Shown: positions 24,317 through 32,803, counted from the stretch's first letter. The stretch: DNA of 32,832 nt from JBCDLI01 sp038745535 (GCA_038745535.1 JBCDLI010000024.1:1-32832), one strand, 5' to 3'. Numbers and translations: made by a program. Notes: a model not told the origin generated them from the letters alone.

Positions 24317-25181
24317 ACCAATCGCGCTTATGTTGCCGCCGTTGGCAGTGGAAGAGGCAGTGAGAGCAGCGCTCGCCGAAGACCTTGGGCGAGCCGGTGA
24401 CATAACGACGATGGCTACGATTGGCGACGAGAAAACCGCGACTGCTGTCATCAACGCCCGGGACCCAGGCATTCTGTCCGGTATCGAATGTGCGCAATCG
24501 GCATTCAAGATCATTGATTCATACCTATCATTCGACACGGATGTTCATGACGGTTCGGCGCTCGCGGCTGACACTGAAATAGCAACAATTTCCGGCTCAG
24601 CGCGCTCAATCCTGACCGCTGAACGCGTGGCGTTAAACTTCTTGATTCGAATGTCGGGGATCGCGAGCTACACAGCCGTGTTTCAAAAACGCATCGCACA
24701 CACGAGCGCAAAAATCTGCGATACTCGCAAAACGGTGCCGGGCATGCGTATGTTCGACAAATATGCAGTTCGATGCGGCGGTGGAGCAAATCACCGGTTT
24801 GGTTTGGACGATGCGATCCTCATCAAAGACAATCACATCGCTGTTGCAGGCGGCGTCGCTTTGGCGATTAAAGCTGCACAGTCTTATGTCGGTCACACGG
24901 TAAAGATCGAGGTCGAAGTCGACAATCTCAATCAGTTTGATGAAGCGCTCGCTGCAAAGCCAGACATCATCATGCTCGACAACATGTCGACCGCCGACAT
25001 GGAAGACGCCGTCGACCGCAAGAACCGCAGCGATCATCAGCCAGCGCTCGAAGCGTCAGGCAACGTTGATCTGGACAGCGTGAAAGCCATTGCCGAAACC
25101 GGCGTCGATCTGATTTCCACTTCAAAAATTACCATGGCTGCCCCACCGATTGATCTCGGACTTGATATTTCAATCAGCTGA
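24309..25181 (+). CDS. nadC: Nicotinate-nucleotide pyrophosphorylase (carboxylating)
   Basis: NadC converts quinolinate and PRPP to nicotinate mononucleotide with loss of CO2. The 290-residue protein has AALAEDLGRAGDITT at the N-terminus, TAERVALNFLIRMSGIAS, KICDTRKTVPGMR, RCGGGANHRFGLDDAILIKDNH and IKIEVEVDN-type strands, the full family series. ATG 24309 within the nadB stop region gives the usual length; the longer frame from 24264 lacks support. Last gene of nadABC, ending 9 nt from a convergent gene. Confidence 0.95.
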   Translation: MPEPIALMLPPLAVEEAVRAALAEDLGRAGDITTMATIGDEKTATAVINARDPGILSGIECAQSAFKIIDSYLSFDTDVHDGSALAADTEIATISGSARSILTAERVALNFLIRMSGIASYTAVFQKRIAHTSAKICDTRKTVPGMRMFDKYAVRCGGGANHRFGLDDAILIKDNHIAVAGGVALAIKAAQSYVGHTVKIEVEVDNLNQFDEALAAKPDIIMLDNMSTADMEDAVDRKNRSDHQPALEASGNVDLDSVKAIAETGVDLISTSKITMAAPPIDLGLDISIS

Positions 25182-25190
25182 GGCGTGTAC

Positions 25191-25703
25191 TTAATCCAAA
25201 TCGAGCTTGAACGGCATTCCTTGAAAGCACTCCTGCGCTGTGGCTAGGTTTTCGAGTGCAGCGATCATTTCACCGCCGCGATGAAGCGTAGCATCTGCTA
25301 GCGTCACTATACGGTGGTTCGGCGACGCAAACGGCGCGTTGAAACGAATCTCGGCAAAGATTTCCTGCGCCGGTCGATCTGGCTGAAGTGTAGCCAGCAC
25401 CGTCGCCGCCGACGCCGTTGAGCGTGATACACCCATCCAACAATGGATGACCATCGGGCGTACTTGGTCCCAGCTCTTCGCGAAGCCGATCATTTTGTCG
25501 ATGTCGGTCGTTTTAGCCAGAGAAAGTCCTGGCGACGCGACCGCGATATCATTGAAGTGCAGGGTCAAATGATTTTCCAGCGAAACCGACGACGGCGTTG
25601 GCACTGGCATGTCATCGCTGATCACTGTCAAAACGTGACTGGCACTGTGCGCAGTCACCACCCTGGCGAGGTCCAAAAGTGGACAAACGACAAGATAGCT
25701 CAT
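25191..25703 (-). CDS. Predicted protein tyrosine phosphatase (COG5350-type)
   Basis: A 170-residue protein with the phosphatase loop VIHCWMGVSRSTASAA; Cys88 and Arg94 form the HCX5R centre. The preceding acidic loop (FNDIAVASPG, about residues 50-59) could give the general acid Asp. It resembles alphaproteobacterial proteins annotated as predicted tyrosine phosphatases; the natural substrate is unknown. The start overlaps the HD gene stop by 4 nt (ATGA), so the two are coupled and may act on related phosphorylated substrates. Confidence 0.82.
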   Translation of the reverse strand: MSYLVVCPLLDLARVVTAHSASHVLTVISDDMPVPTPSSVSLENHLTLHFNDIAVASPGLSLAKTTDIDKMIGFAKSWDQVRPMVIHCWMGVSRSTASAATVLATLQPDRPAQEIFAEIRFNAPFASPNHRIVTLADATLHRGGEMIAALENLATAQECFQGMPFKLDLD

Positions 25704-26317
25704 GAACGAGCATCCACTTGTTTAAGCAGCACCACAACGCGGTTGAAAAATGCGGCCTGAGCCTCGCTCGTCGGCATTGGTTCCAGAAGAGAAAGTTGGT
25801 CTTTCAATTCCGCCGCCTTGCCAAAGAACGTCTGCGCATCGTCATGAGAGAACCCCGCCAACTGCGTGGCCTCATGGTATGCTGCAATTTGATCGGCACG
25901 CTTGATCGCGTTTTTCAGTGCGGCTGGCAATTTTGCGTTCAATCCAAATCGGAGGTGAATTGCCGCCTGCAGGCGGTCCTCCACCTCTTTGTACTTGCCG
26001 CCCATGACTTGTTTGAACGGAGAGATCATATCACCGATCACATATTCAGGTGCATCGTGAAGCATGGTGGCCAGCAATGCCTTTGGCGTTGGGTTCGGCA
26101 TGATCACTTGAAACAGTGCCTCCACAAACAGACTGTGCTGCGCCACTGAAAATGCATGCTGGCCGCTCGTTTGCCCATTCCAGCGCGCCACACGCGCCAA
26201 TCCATGCGCAATATCCTCTAACTCGATATCTAGAGGTGAAGGATCGAGAAGGTCCAGCCGACGACCGGAGAGCATCCGCTGCCAAGCACGCGGCGGCGCT
26301 GATTTTCGATCTGGCAC
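25700..26317 (-). CDS. HD-domain hydrolase, YfbR 5'-nucleotidase-like
   Basis: A 205-residue HD protein. Metal ligands are visible as His in QHAFSVAQHS, the His-Asp pair in MLHDAPEY and a late Asp in KRADQIAAYHE. GDMISPFKQ follows the HD pair as in YfbR-like 5'-deoxynucleotidases, which hydrolyse deoxynucleoside monophosphates; the exact substrate here is inferred. The start is GTG 26317, since no ATG lies near the conserved N-terminus. It is 3 nt downstream of the ygfZ stop, so ygfZ-HD-phosphatase form an operon. Confidence 0.85.
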   Translation of the reverse strand: MPDRKSAPPRAWQRMLSGRRLDLLDPSPLDIELEDIAHGLARVARWNGQTSGQHAFSVAQHSLFVEALFQVIMPNPTPKALLATMLHDAPEYVIGDMISPFKQVMGGKYKEVEDRLQAAIHLRFGLNAKLPAALKNAIKRADQIAAYHEATQLAGFSHDDAQTFFGKAAELKDQLSLLEPMPTSEAQAAFFNRVVVLLKQVDARS

Positions 26318-26320
26318 GTG

Positions 26321-27157
26321 TCAGGTCTCCGGCCAAGTGTAGGATACGTTTTTGGGCAATTCCACGGTCACAAGCGCATCGCCAACCTGTATCGGTTCGT
26401 CAGCTTCTTTGGCTGTTTGAATCCGATCAAGTCTGACAATTGCCAACGCTCTATCATCGACCACAGTGCCTATGGAACCGACGGGCTTTCCATTTGCGAT
26501 AACATTTTCACCGGTGACGAGGCCGCTCCCCGTCACGGTGACGAGCCGCCGACGTGCAGTACCCCGATGCTGCATCCGGCTCACAATCTCCTGGCCGACA
26601 TAGCATCCCTTTTTGAAGTCGACACCGCCGTTTTGATCAAACGAAATATCATGGGCAAAAGCGTCGCCGAGTTCGTAGTCGATACCTGGTTCAGGTACTC
26701 CAAACTCAATGCGAAGCGCGCTGTAGGCCTCATCTTTAGATGCCTGAGCTATAGGCGGTCCCCTAAAAACGGGCATCGTTTCTGGAAAGCGAATGTCGCG
26801 CTTAAAAGCTTCCGCGGGCGCTGAATCTGTTTCCCAAACAACGCTCACAGAGGCCTGATCTATCGGCGAAAAATCAACCTTCGAACGCAGGCGATACATC
26901 GTCATGCGTTTTAGGAAGGCGTCCGCATCTGCTTCTGGAATATCAATTTGAAATTCACCGTCGCTGTCTTTTCCGACAAGAAATTGAAACAGCACTTTGC
27001 CTTGAGGGCTTAACAACGCGCCGGGCTGCCGAACATCGTCTGCGATTTTATGAATGTCGCACGTCATCACATTATGCAGAAGTGTTTCCGCATCAGGACC
27101 GGATACGGTCACAAGTTTCCGTTCCGGCAAAAGACAGTGTTGCATTTTATGGCCCAT
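26321..27157 (-). CDS. ygfZ: Folate-binding YgfZ/IBA57-family protein
   Basis: YgfZ is a tetrahydrofolate-dependent protein that helps build or repair certain Fe-S enzymes. The 278-residue protein has the GcvT-like fold with LVTVSGPDAETLLHNVMT and LLSPQGKVLFQFLVG, and the defining motif KGCYVGQEIVSRMQHRG with its essential Cys. The C-terminal barrel begins at RRLVTVTG. A second Met at residue 5 (27145) is an alternative start with a slightly better upstream TGGG. Divergent from pyrC. NadA in this window is itself an Fe-S enzyme, but no direct link is shown. Confidence 0.92.
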   Translation of the reverse strand: MGHKMQHCLLPERKLVTVSGPDAETLLHNVMTCDIHKIADDVRQPGALLSPQGKVLFQFLVGKDSDGEFQIDIPEADADAFLKRMTMYRLRSKVDFSPIDQASVSVVWETDSAPAEAFKRDIRFPETMPVFRGPPIAQASKDEAYSALRIEFGVPEPGIDYELGDAFAHDISFDQNGGVDFKKGCYVGQEIVSRMQHRGTARRRLVTVTGSGLVTGENVIANGKPVGSIGTVVDDRALAIVRLDRIQTAKEADEPIQVGDALVTVELPKNVSYTWPET

Positions 27158-27233
27158 AGTTTGACCATAGCCGTAGTGTGCGGCGTCTTTCGCGACAAGC
27201 TAAACGCTGTAAACACTTAGTGCCTGAGCTGCG

Positions 27234-27260
27234 TTGACGCCATTTGCCCGCATGCTATTC
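27234..27260 (+). promoter_or_regulatory. Possible pyrC promoter
   Basis: TTGACG (27234-27239) with CTATTC (27255-27260, 15-nt spacer; TATTCG gives 16) fits an alphaproteobacterial promoter, 36 nt before the pyrC ATG. A CCCGC...GCGGG dyad (27247-27265) overlaps the -10 and could be an operator. Confidence 0.35.
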
Positions 27261-27295
27261 GCGGGATCGCGCACCATGATCGGGACCGATAAACC

Positions 27296-28336
27296 ATGAA
27301 ACACCTGACGATCCGTCGACCGGACGATTGGCATCTGCATTTGCGTGATGGGGCGATGCTCGAAGCAGTGCTGCCGGAGACTTCGGGCCACTTTGCACGC
27401 GCAATTATAATGCCAAACCTCGTTCCGCCCGTCGTCGAAACGGCGGATGCAGAGGCCTACCGTCAACGCATCACTGAAGCCCTTCCGGACGATCATAGCT
27501 TCACACCGCTGATGACGCTTTATCTGACAGAAGACACCAATCCGGATGACGTGGCTGCGGGCTTTCAGTCAAGCGCTATCACCGCAGTAAAGCTCTACCC
27601 AGCGGGTGCAACGACCAACTCCCAAAGCGGCGTTCGAGACATCACGAAGGTCTACTCCGTCCTGGAGCGAATGGCTGAAATTGGCATGACACTGTGTGTC
27701 CATGGGGAAGTCACGAGCGCCGATATTGATATATTTGATCGCGAGGCGGTGTTTATTGAGACGGTTCTGGAGCCGCTGCGCAAAAGAATTCCCGAGCTTC
27801 GTGTTGTGCTTGAGCATGTCACCACCAAAAATGGTGTCGATTACGTCCTTTCACAGGACAAAAATCAGGGCGCGACGATTACCACGCATCATCTCATTAT
27901 AAATCGCAATGCAATTCTCGTGGGCGGTATCCACCCACACTATTATTGTCTTCCGGTTGCAAAGCGGGAGGAACATCGCGTCGCTCTCGTCGATGCTGCT
28001 ACATCGGGTGATCCTAGATTCTTTCTTGGAACGGATTCAGCGCCGCACGTGGATGCGGCCAAAGAAACCGGATGCGGGTGCGCTGGAATTTTCACCGCAC
28101 CAATTACTATGGCGTGCCTCGCGCATGTGTTTGAAGAACGCGGCGCTCTCGATAAGCTCGAAGCGTTCGCTTCAACAAATGGTCCCGCCTACTATCGATT
28201 GCCGGCAAATGCAGAGATGATAACGCTAACGCGTAAGGAAGACGCGTGGTCGCCGCCATCGAAAATAGAGACTGCTGACGGACCGGTCACGATGTTCGAC
28301 CCCCAGTTCCCTTTGCACTGGGATGTAACCGGCTAA
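27296..28336 (+). CDS. pyrC: Dihydroorotase (class II)
   Basis: PyrC closes carbamoyl aspartate to dihydroorotate, the third step of pyrimidine synthesis. The 346-residue protein starts with the zinc-binding WHLHLRDG, has the carboxylated Lys in AVKLYPAGATTNS, and His residues in VHGEV, LEHVTT and HHLI. The substrate motif GTDSAPH lies near residue 250. Length matches E. coli PyrC (about 348). The last 3 nt overlap the convergent gene. Confidence 0.96.
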   Translation: MKHLTIRRPDDWHLHLRDGAMLEAVLPETSGHFARAIIMPNLVPPVVETADAEAYRQRITEALPDDHSFTPLMTLYLTEDTNPDDVAAGFQSSAITAVKLYPAGATTNSQSGVRDITKVYSVLERMAEIGMTLCVHGEVTSADIDIFDREAVFIETVLEPLRKRIPELRVVLEHVTTKNGVDYVLSQDKNQGATITTHHLIINRNAILVGGIHPHYYCLPVAKREEHRVALVDAATSGDPRFFLGTDSAPHVDAAKETGCGCAGIFTAPITMACLAHVFEERGALDKLEAFASTNGPAYYRLPANAEMITLTRKEDAWSPPSKIETADGPVTMFDPQFPLHWDVTG

Positions 28337-28980
28337 TCCCCGGCCACAAAAAACCGCCAGGCCCCATCAGGCGTGATGCCGACGCGGAAAAAGATGTATG
28401 CGCCGAACGCCCGCATTTCTTCGTAGTCAGTCGCGGTGACCAGCCGAAACAATTCAACGCGCTGGACAGACGTGAGCATTTCCAAATCGACCGATACGAA
28501 ATACGGCCAAACGAAAATCTCGGTCGGTTCTCCGCGGTCGAGATGAGCGTACCCGAGATCAAGAACATCCAGCAGAATCGCCAGCATCTCATGGCCTTGC
28601 GTGTCGCCGCTCATGGATTTGAGAAACTCAATCGGATCCCCGTCAATATCGGCGAGTGAAAGCTGTGTAGGTTCGGCACCTTCCTGGAGCAGTGGGCGCA
28701 GTGCTTCAATTTCACCTGATTTCGCTGCCTTGATCAGTTGCTCCCGCATTGTGCGAACAGGGGCAGGCAGCTGATCGAGGTCTGAGGAAACAATTGGTGC
28801 CGGTCCGCCTCGAACGTCCCCGCTGTCCGATGACGTTTCGGGCGTGATAAGCTGAAAAGGCTCTGGTGGCGGCACCGTTAGGTCTTGAGCCGCAGATGGT
28901 CCCACAACGCCGCCAATCAAAACGATAAACGCAACTGTGAGCCGCAAACAGAAACCAAACTTCAGAAAAATCAGCACCAT
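28333..28980 (-). CDS. Secreted protein of unknown function with an ankyrin-like segment
   Basis: I do not recognise a named family. The 215-residue protein starts with a signal peptide (hydrophobic to about residue 28, cleavage likely after GPSAAQ), followed by a Pro-rich stretch. LIKAAKSGEIEALRPLLQEG (about residues 85-104) resembles one ankyrin repeat. The C-terminal part (LDLGYAHLDRGEPTEIFVWP, then AFGAYIFFRVGITPDGAWRF) looks like a compact conserved domain. Probably periplasmic. It overlaps the end of convergent pyrC, and a small gene lies 26 nt upstream. Confidence 0.7.
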   Translation of the reverse strand: MVLIFLKFGFCLRLTVAFIVLIGGVVGPSAAQDLTVPPPEPFQLITPETSSDSGDVRGGPAPIVSSDLDQLPAPVRTMREQLIKAAKSGEIEALRPLLQEGAEPTQLSLADIDGDPIEFLKSMSGDTQGHEMLAILLDVLDLGYAHLDRGEPTEIFVWPYFVSVDLEMLTSVQRVELFRLVTATDYEEMRAFGAYIFFRVGITPDGAWRFFVAGD

Positions 28981-29006
28981 CTCCCGGCGCTCATAAATTT
29001 TAAAAC

Positions 29007-29264
29007 CTACTGGACAGTACGGTGCGCATTAAAGTCGCCAGAGACAACCCGCTCGCGAATTGATTCCAGAAGGGAAAGAGCAGCGTCTTCGCCTTCCAAC
29101 AACACAGTCTCCTCGAGTGCGCGACAGATCGCTGCCTCGGCTAGCAATTGTGCGTCTATGCCTTCCAGATAGCCATCCGCCCAAGCTTCATCGTGAACTT
29201 CGCGCGCCATGTGACGCTTTTCGCGCTCTATTATGCTGTCGAGCTCTTCTAATGTCGCTTTCAT
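29007..29264 (-). CDS. Small acidic alpha-helical protein, unknown
   Basis: From ATG 29264 the product has 85 residues, is rich in Glu, Ala and Leu, and should be almost wholly helical (LEELDSIIEREKRHMAREVH, then EAWADGYLEGIDAQLLAEAA). No family is recognised; the charge pattern fits a coiled-coil or adaptor protein. The frame is open upstream to a TTG at 29294. Ribosome binding site is weak in both cases. An exact CtrA box lies about 82-97 nt upstream. It precedes the secreted-protein gene by 26 nt and may share its transcript. Confidence 0.6.
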   Translation of the reverse strand: MKATLEELDSIIEREKRHMAREVHDEAWADGYLEGIDAQLLAEAAICRALEETVLLEGEDAALSLLESIRERVVSGDFNAHRTVQ

Positions 29265-29345
29265 CGGAACGGCTTTACAATTTCCTGCTGTCAACAGACT
29301 TTAACAGCTTCGCCCGGTGATTAAAGGGCAACCTTACCGAAAGCG

Positions 29346-29361
29346 TTAATGGCCTGTTAAC
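29346..29361. promoter_or_regulatory. Exact CtrA-box match (TTAA-N7-TTAAC)
   Basis: TTAATGGCCTGTTAAC matches the full binding consensus of the alphaproteobacterial cell-cycle regulator CtrA. It lies in the 99-nt gap between the minus-strand TIGR02301-type gene and the small helical gene, placing it upstream of the latter. Confidence 0.45.
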
Positions 29362-29363
29362 AT

Positions 29364-29747
29364 TTACTCGCCGTACCGTGCGGTGATCTCAGCAGCGATG
29401 GATTGGCCCTCCTGGACATAGCCGAGGTTGAGCTGTCGGGCCTGATCGGTGCACGTTTGGTGCACGCTATTAAAGCTGCGATACCCTCGATTGAAGCTTG
29501 CTATTAAATCGGCACGACGATTGGGCGCAGGGCTTTCGACGGACAGTATATTCTGCATTGCGTCTCGCCACTGGTTTGACGGCTCTTCGCAAAGATTGCT
29601 GAGATAGTGGACTGAACCAAGCACCTCTGCGAGGCGGTTCAGTCGCGTATCGTAGGGCGCAGTCGCAGCGGTTTGCGAAATCGTGGTACTTGGCAGCAAA
29701 CAAGCTACTGAGAGAAAGAAGACAGAAATAAAAGAACGTCGTACCAT
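29364..29747 (-). CDS. TIGR02301-type secreted protein
   Basis: A 127-residue protein with an N-terminal signal peptide (RRSFISVFFLSVACLLPSTT). The mature part has RLAEVLGSVHYLSNLC and FNRGYRSFNSVHQTCTDQAR, the two conserved blocks of a family known in alphaproteobacteria as TIGR02301; each holds one Cys, which may form a disulfide. Function is unknown. It lies downstream of the NUDIX gene on the same strand (78 nt gap), a pairing I recall from other Rhizobiales. Confidence 0.8.
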   Translation of the reverse strand: MVRRSFISVFFLSVACLLPSTTISQTAATAPYDTRLNRLAEVLGSVHYLSNLCEEPSNQWRDAMQNILSVESPAPNRRADLIASFNRGYRSFNSVHQTCTDQARQLNLGYVQEGQSIAAEITARYGE

Positions 29748-29825
29748 ACGATCAACTCACATAGCTTTCGGGCCTTTTGAAGATCGGAATGTAACTTGGG
29801 TAACTTTGTTACCGTGGGCTTAGCG

Positions 29826-30242
29826 CTAGCTCATTTTCAGGGTGTTGAACGCGATTTTCATCGAATTCGGCATCGATAATAGCTGGGCGTCTTCGGGCGT
29901 GAACCATCCGACATCGGCAGCATCGCTTGATGCCGTGAGAGGTGCCATATCCCTAACAGCAACACGAAAAACAATCAGCACCATCCGGCTCGTATGACGC
30001 GCCAGGGGATCGAGCGGAAAGTCATGCACATCGAAAACAGAGATGATTTCGCCATGCAAACCGGTCTCCTCTCTAAGTTCGCGAATTGCCGCCACGCGAA
30101 TGTCTTCTTCGGGCTCTACGCGACCGCCTGGAAATGCCCATTGATCCTTTGACGGTGGGTTTGCACGTTTCACCAGTAGATATTGCCCGTCGTGATGGAC
30201 GATGGACGAAACAGCGAGTTGGATTTTCAAAGGTTGTGCCAT
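29826..30242 (-). CDS. NUDIX hydrolase
   Basis: A hydrolase of about 138 residues acting on nucleoside-diphosphate-linked compounds. The Nudix box is complete: GGRVEPEEDIRVAAIRELRE then ETG, following WAFPGG. The start chosen is MAQPLKIQ at 30242 (an ATG at 30248 is two codons earlier); the longer open frame from 30452 would overlap the divergent SRAP gene and lacks homology. The substrate is not predictable from motifs. It is divergent from the SRAP gene by about 60 nt. Confidence 0.9.
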   Translation of the reverse strand: MAQPLKIQLAVSSIVHHDGQYLLVKRANPPSKDQWAFPGGRVEPEEDIRVAAIRELREETGLHGEIISVFDVHDFPLDPLARHTSRMVLIVFRVAVRDMAPLTASSDAADVGWFTPEDAQLLSMPNSMKIAFNTLKMS

Positions 30243-30304
30243 AATCATTTGAGCGAACGTATCCTCCAAGCGTTCTGACACAAATTTGTAGCGGGAAGCG
30301 GAAA

Positions 30305-31063
30305 ATGTGCGGACGATTTGCTCTGATCCATTCACCGGAAGACCTGTCCGATGCTTTCGCTGTCGAAACAATCGATGCTTTTCCGCCACGCTATAATATT
30401 CCGCCAACGCAGCCTGTTTTGGTCGTTGCGAAAGACATCGATGCTCAGGCATCGGCCAGCAATCGCCCTGACCGGTTTATTCGGCTGATGCGCTGGGGTT
30501 TCATCCCAGGCTGGGTGAAAGACCCCGATGACTTTCCCTTGATCATAAATGCCCGGTCAGAAACTGCGGCGACAAAGGCGTCTTTTAGAGCGGCGATGCG
30601 GCATCGCCGGGCCATTTTGCCAGCAAGTGGTTTTTATGAATGGAAACGCGACAGCGAAAACAAGACCTCACAACCCTATTGGGTATCGCGTCCGGGCGGA
30701 GAAATCGTTGGTTTCGCTGCGCTCTATGAAACATGGGCGGGAAAAGATGGAAGTGAGATCGACACCGTCGCAATTCTGACAACAGAGGCGACCGGAGCGT
30801 TTGCAGACATTCATCATCGTATTCCGGTTGTCATCGATGGTGATGAAGCGCAGCGCGAGTGGCTGAATTGTCGAGAAAACGAGCCGCGCGATGTTGCGCA
30901 TTTGCTAAGCGCTCCCCGCGATGATTTCTTCAAGGCCAGGCCCGTTTCAAAACAGGTCAATAGCGTCATAAACGACAACGCAGAACTGCAGGTGGAAGTC
31001 GCATTGAAGGCGGCAGATGAAGGGGACGAAGAGACAACGAGCGATCAATTGGCTTTGTTTTGA
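30305..31063 (+). CDS. SOS response-associated peptidase / abasic-site crosslink protein (SRAP, YedK-like)
   Basis: SRAP proteins form a thiazolidine link between Cys2 and abasic sites in single-stranded DNA, protecting them. The 252-residue protein has all active-site features: MCGRF with Cys2, INARSETAATKASFR (Asn), GFYEWKR (Glu) and IHHRIPVVI (His). The start Met must be removed to expose Cys2. Length is normal. A glycosylase (7548) that makes abasic sites also lies in this window, but far away. Promoter not obvious. Confidence 0.93.
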   Translation: MCGRFALIHSPEDLSDAFAVETIDAFPPRYNIPPTQPVLVVAKDIDAQASASNRPDRFIRLMRWGFIPGWVKDPDDFPLIINARSETAATKASFRAAMRHRRAILPASGFYEWKRDSENKTSQPYWVSRPGGEIVGFAALYETWAGKDGSEIDTVAILTTEATGAFADIHHRIPVVIDGDEAQREWLNCRENEPRDVAHLLSAPRDDFFKARPVSKQVNSVINDNAELQVEVALKAADEGDEETTSDQLALF

Positions 31064-31206
31064 TGCGCCAGGTATCTGCTGACGCGATCATGGTCCCAAG
31101 AAAGCGTCAGCCATGTGCACTGAACAATGGGGCGCAAACTTCAATACACGATACCCAGGCACGAAAAATTCGTGCACCCAAGGTGTACCGACGCACTACT
31201 GTGAAA

Positions 31207-31230
31207 GCCACGCTGCGCTGGCGGTTTTTT
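31207..31230 (+). terminator. Intrinsic terminator
   Basis: GCCA/TGGC and an inner GC/GC pair around a TGC loop, with one bulged C, form a GC-rich hairpin followed by GGTTTTTT (31223-31230). It would end the SRAP transcript about 145 nt after its stop. Confidence 0.65.
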
Positions 31231-31306
31231 CCAATATTTTCGAGAAATAACAAATATTTCATCAACGAAAGATAACCATGGGTAGTCGGCATTTTCGATG
31301 TCTCGC

Positions 31307-31362
31307 AAAGATTGAAAAGGATAACGTTTCGTCAATTGTGGACGTTAACGTTTCCAATCTTT
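31307..31362. repeat. Imperfect 21-bp inverted repeat upstream of cysS
   Basis: The arms 31307-31327 and 31342-31362 match at 18 of 21 positions, including perfect AAAGATTG / CAATCTTT ends, around a 14-nt loop. TAACGTTTC occurs as a direct repeat at 31322-31330 and 31346-31354. It ends 34 nt before the cysS ATG, so it may be an operator or, if transcribed, a leader stem-loop. Confidence 0.5.
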
Positions 31363-31396
31363 ATCCCGCAGTAAAAAACCGAATCACGAAGTCAAG

Positions 31397-32803
31397 ATGG
31401 CCGAACTAACCCTCTCTTTTTACGACACTCTTACGCGTAGTCAGCGCCAATTTACGCCAATCGATGCGGCGAATGTGAGGATGTATGTCTGCGGGCCGAC
31501 CGTTTACGATTTTGCCCATATCGGGAATGCGCGTCCGGTTATCATGTTCGACGTGCTGTTTCGGCTTTTGCAGCGCGCCTATGGCGAAAGCGCTGTCACC
31601 TATACGCGGAACATTACCGATGTGGACGACAAAATTAATGCGCGTGCGCTACGGGATTATGCTGATGAGATTGCGAGCGGCGCATTATCGCTCAATGAAG
31701 CGATTGCGGAAGTTACTCAAACGACCACCGCTCAATTTCACGCCGACATAGCTGCGCTTGGTTGCGTGCCGCCGACTTATGAACCGAAGGCGACCGAACA
31801 CATCGAGGGCATGATTTTGATGATCAACCAGCTGATGGAAAGCGGCAACGCGTATCTTGCGACCGGGCAAGCCGGCAAAGAGATATTGTTCAGCGTTGAA
31901 TCCATGCCGGATTACGGCGCGCTTTCAAATCGCAAACTGGAGGACCAGCAGGCGGGCGCGCGGGTCGCGGTGAAAGATCATAAAAGACACGCATCGGATT
32001 TCGTGCTTTGGAAGCAGGCGGCTGACAAGGAGCCCGGTTGGGATGCCAAATTCGGCGATCAGCATATTCGTGGTCGGCCGGGATGGCACATCGAGTGCTC
32101 GGTGATGTCAAAGCATTTTCTTGGTGAGGTTTTTGACATCCACGCGGGCGGTATCGATCTCGTTTTCCCCCATCATGAAAACGAAATCGCACAATCACGC
32201 TGCTGCTCTGGCGAAAAGTACATGGCCAATTACTGGCTGCACAACGGCTTTTTGCAGGTTGAAGGCCGTAAGATGTCGAAATCTGAGGGAAACTTTATCA
32301 CGATTAATGACCTGCTGGAGACGGATCGCTTCGGTGGACGTTCTTGGCCGTGTGAGGTGCTGCGTTTCGCGATGATGATGACCCATTACCGCGAGCCCAT
32401 CGACTTTTCTCTGGCCCGTTTGACCGAGGCCGAGAATATCCTCGCACGCCTTTGGCGACGTGCGGAAGATGCGGAAAGTGTTGGGGACGCTGACGACATT
32501 GATCGTGCACTGGCTGATGATCTCAACACCTGTGATGCGATCCGCGTGTTGAACCAAATGGCAGGCAAACCGCTCAAGCAGGCATTAGAGATGCTTGGAT
32601 TGCCGCCGGAGCAGCCTAAAACAGGAATTGATGAAAGCGAAATTCAAACGATTATCGAAGAGCGTCTGAACCACATCAAAGAGAAAAATTGGGCTGTAGC
32701 GGACCAAATACGCGACGATCTGATAGCGCGTGGGATTCAATTGAAAGACGGCAAGGATGCAGCGACAGGCGAACGGGTGACGACCTGGGAAGTCTGCCGC
32801 TGA
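31397..32803 (+). CDS. cysS: Cysteinyl-tRNA synthetase
   Basis: CysRS charges tRNA-Cys. The 468-residue class I synthetase is complete (E. coli 461). It has the zinc Cys32 and the HIGH motif in CGPTVYDFAHIGNAR (His41), the conserved WHIECSVMSKHFLG and DLVFPHHENEIAQS zinc-site segments, and KMSKS at residues 292-296. The C-terminal anticodon-binding region begins near residue 350. The stop is 29 nt from the window end. A large inverted repeat precedes it. Confidence 0.97.
   Translation: MAELTLSFYDTLTRSQRQFTPIDAANVRMYVCGPTVYDFAHIGNARPVIMFDVLFRLLQRAYGESAVTYTRNITDVDDKINARALRDYADEIASGALSLNEAIAEVTQTTTAQFHADIAALGCVPPTYEPKATEHIEGMILMINQLMESGNAYLATGQAGKEILFSVESMPDYGALSNRKLEDQQAGARVAVKDHKRHASDFVLWKQAADKEPGWDAKFGDQHIRGRPGWHIECSVMSKHFLGEVFDIHAGGIDLVFPHHENEIAQSRCCSGEKYMANYWLHNGFLQVEGRKMSKSEGNFITINDLLETDRFGGRSWPCEVLRFAMMMTHYREPIDFSLARLTEAENILARLWRRAEDAESVGDADDIDRALADDLNTCDAIRVLNQMAGKPLKQALEMLGLPPEQPKTGIDESEIQTIIEERLNHIKEKNWAVADQIRDDLIARGIQLKDGKDAATGERVTTWEVCR

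Larger units (their letters stand above)
31064..31396. other. 333-bp intergenic region between SRAP gene and cysS
   Basis: No convincing gene. A 71-codon frame (31060-31275) is basic, has no recognisable domain and lacks a good ribosome binding site. The region holds a terminator at 31207-31230 and a large inverted repeat at 31307-31362. The part between 31064 and 31200 shows nothing I can interpret. Confidence 0.6.

Noticed and set aside
31060..31275. 71-codon plus-strand frame after the SRAP gene
   Set aside because: It runs through the intrinsic terminator hairpin and has no domain, and its basic composition is typical of non-coding frames.
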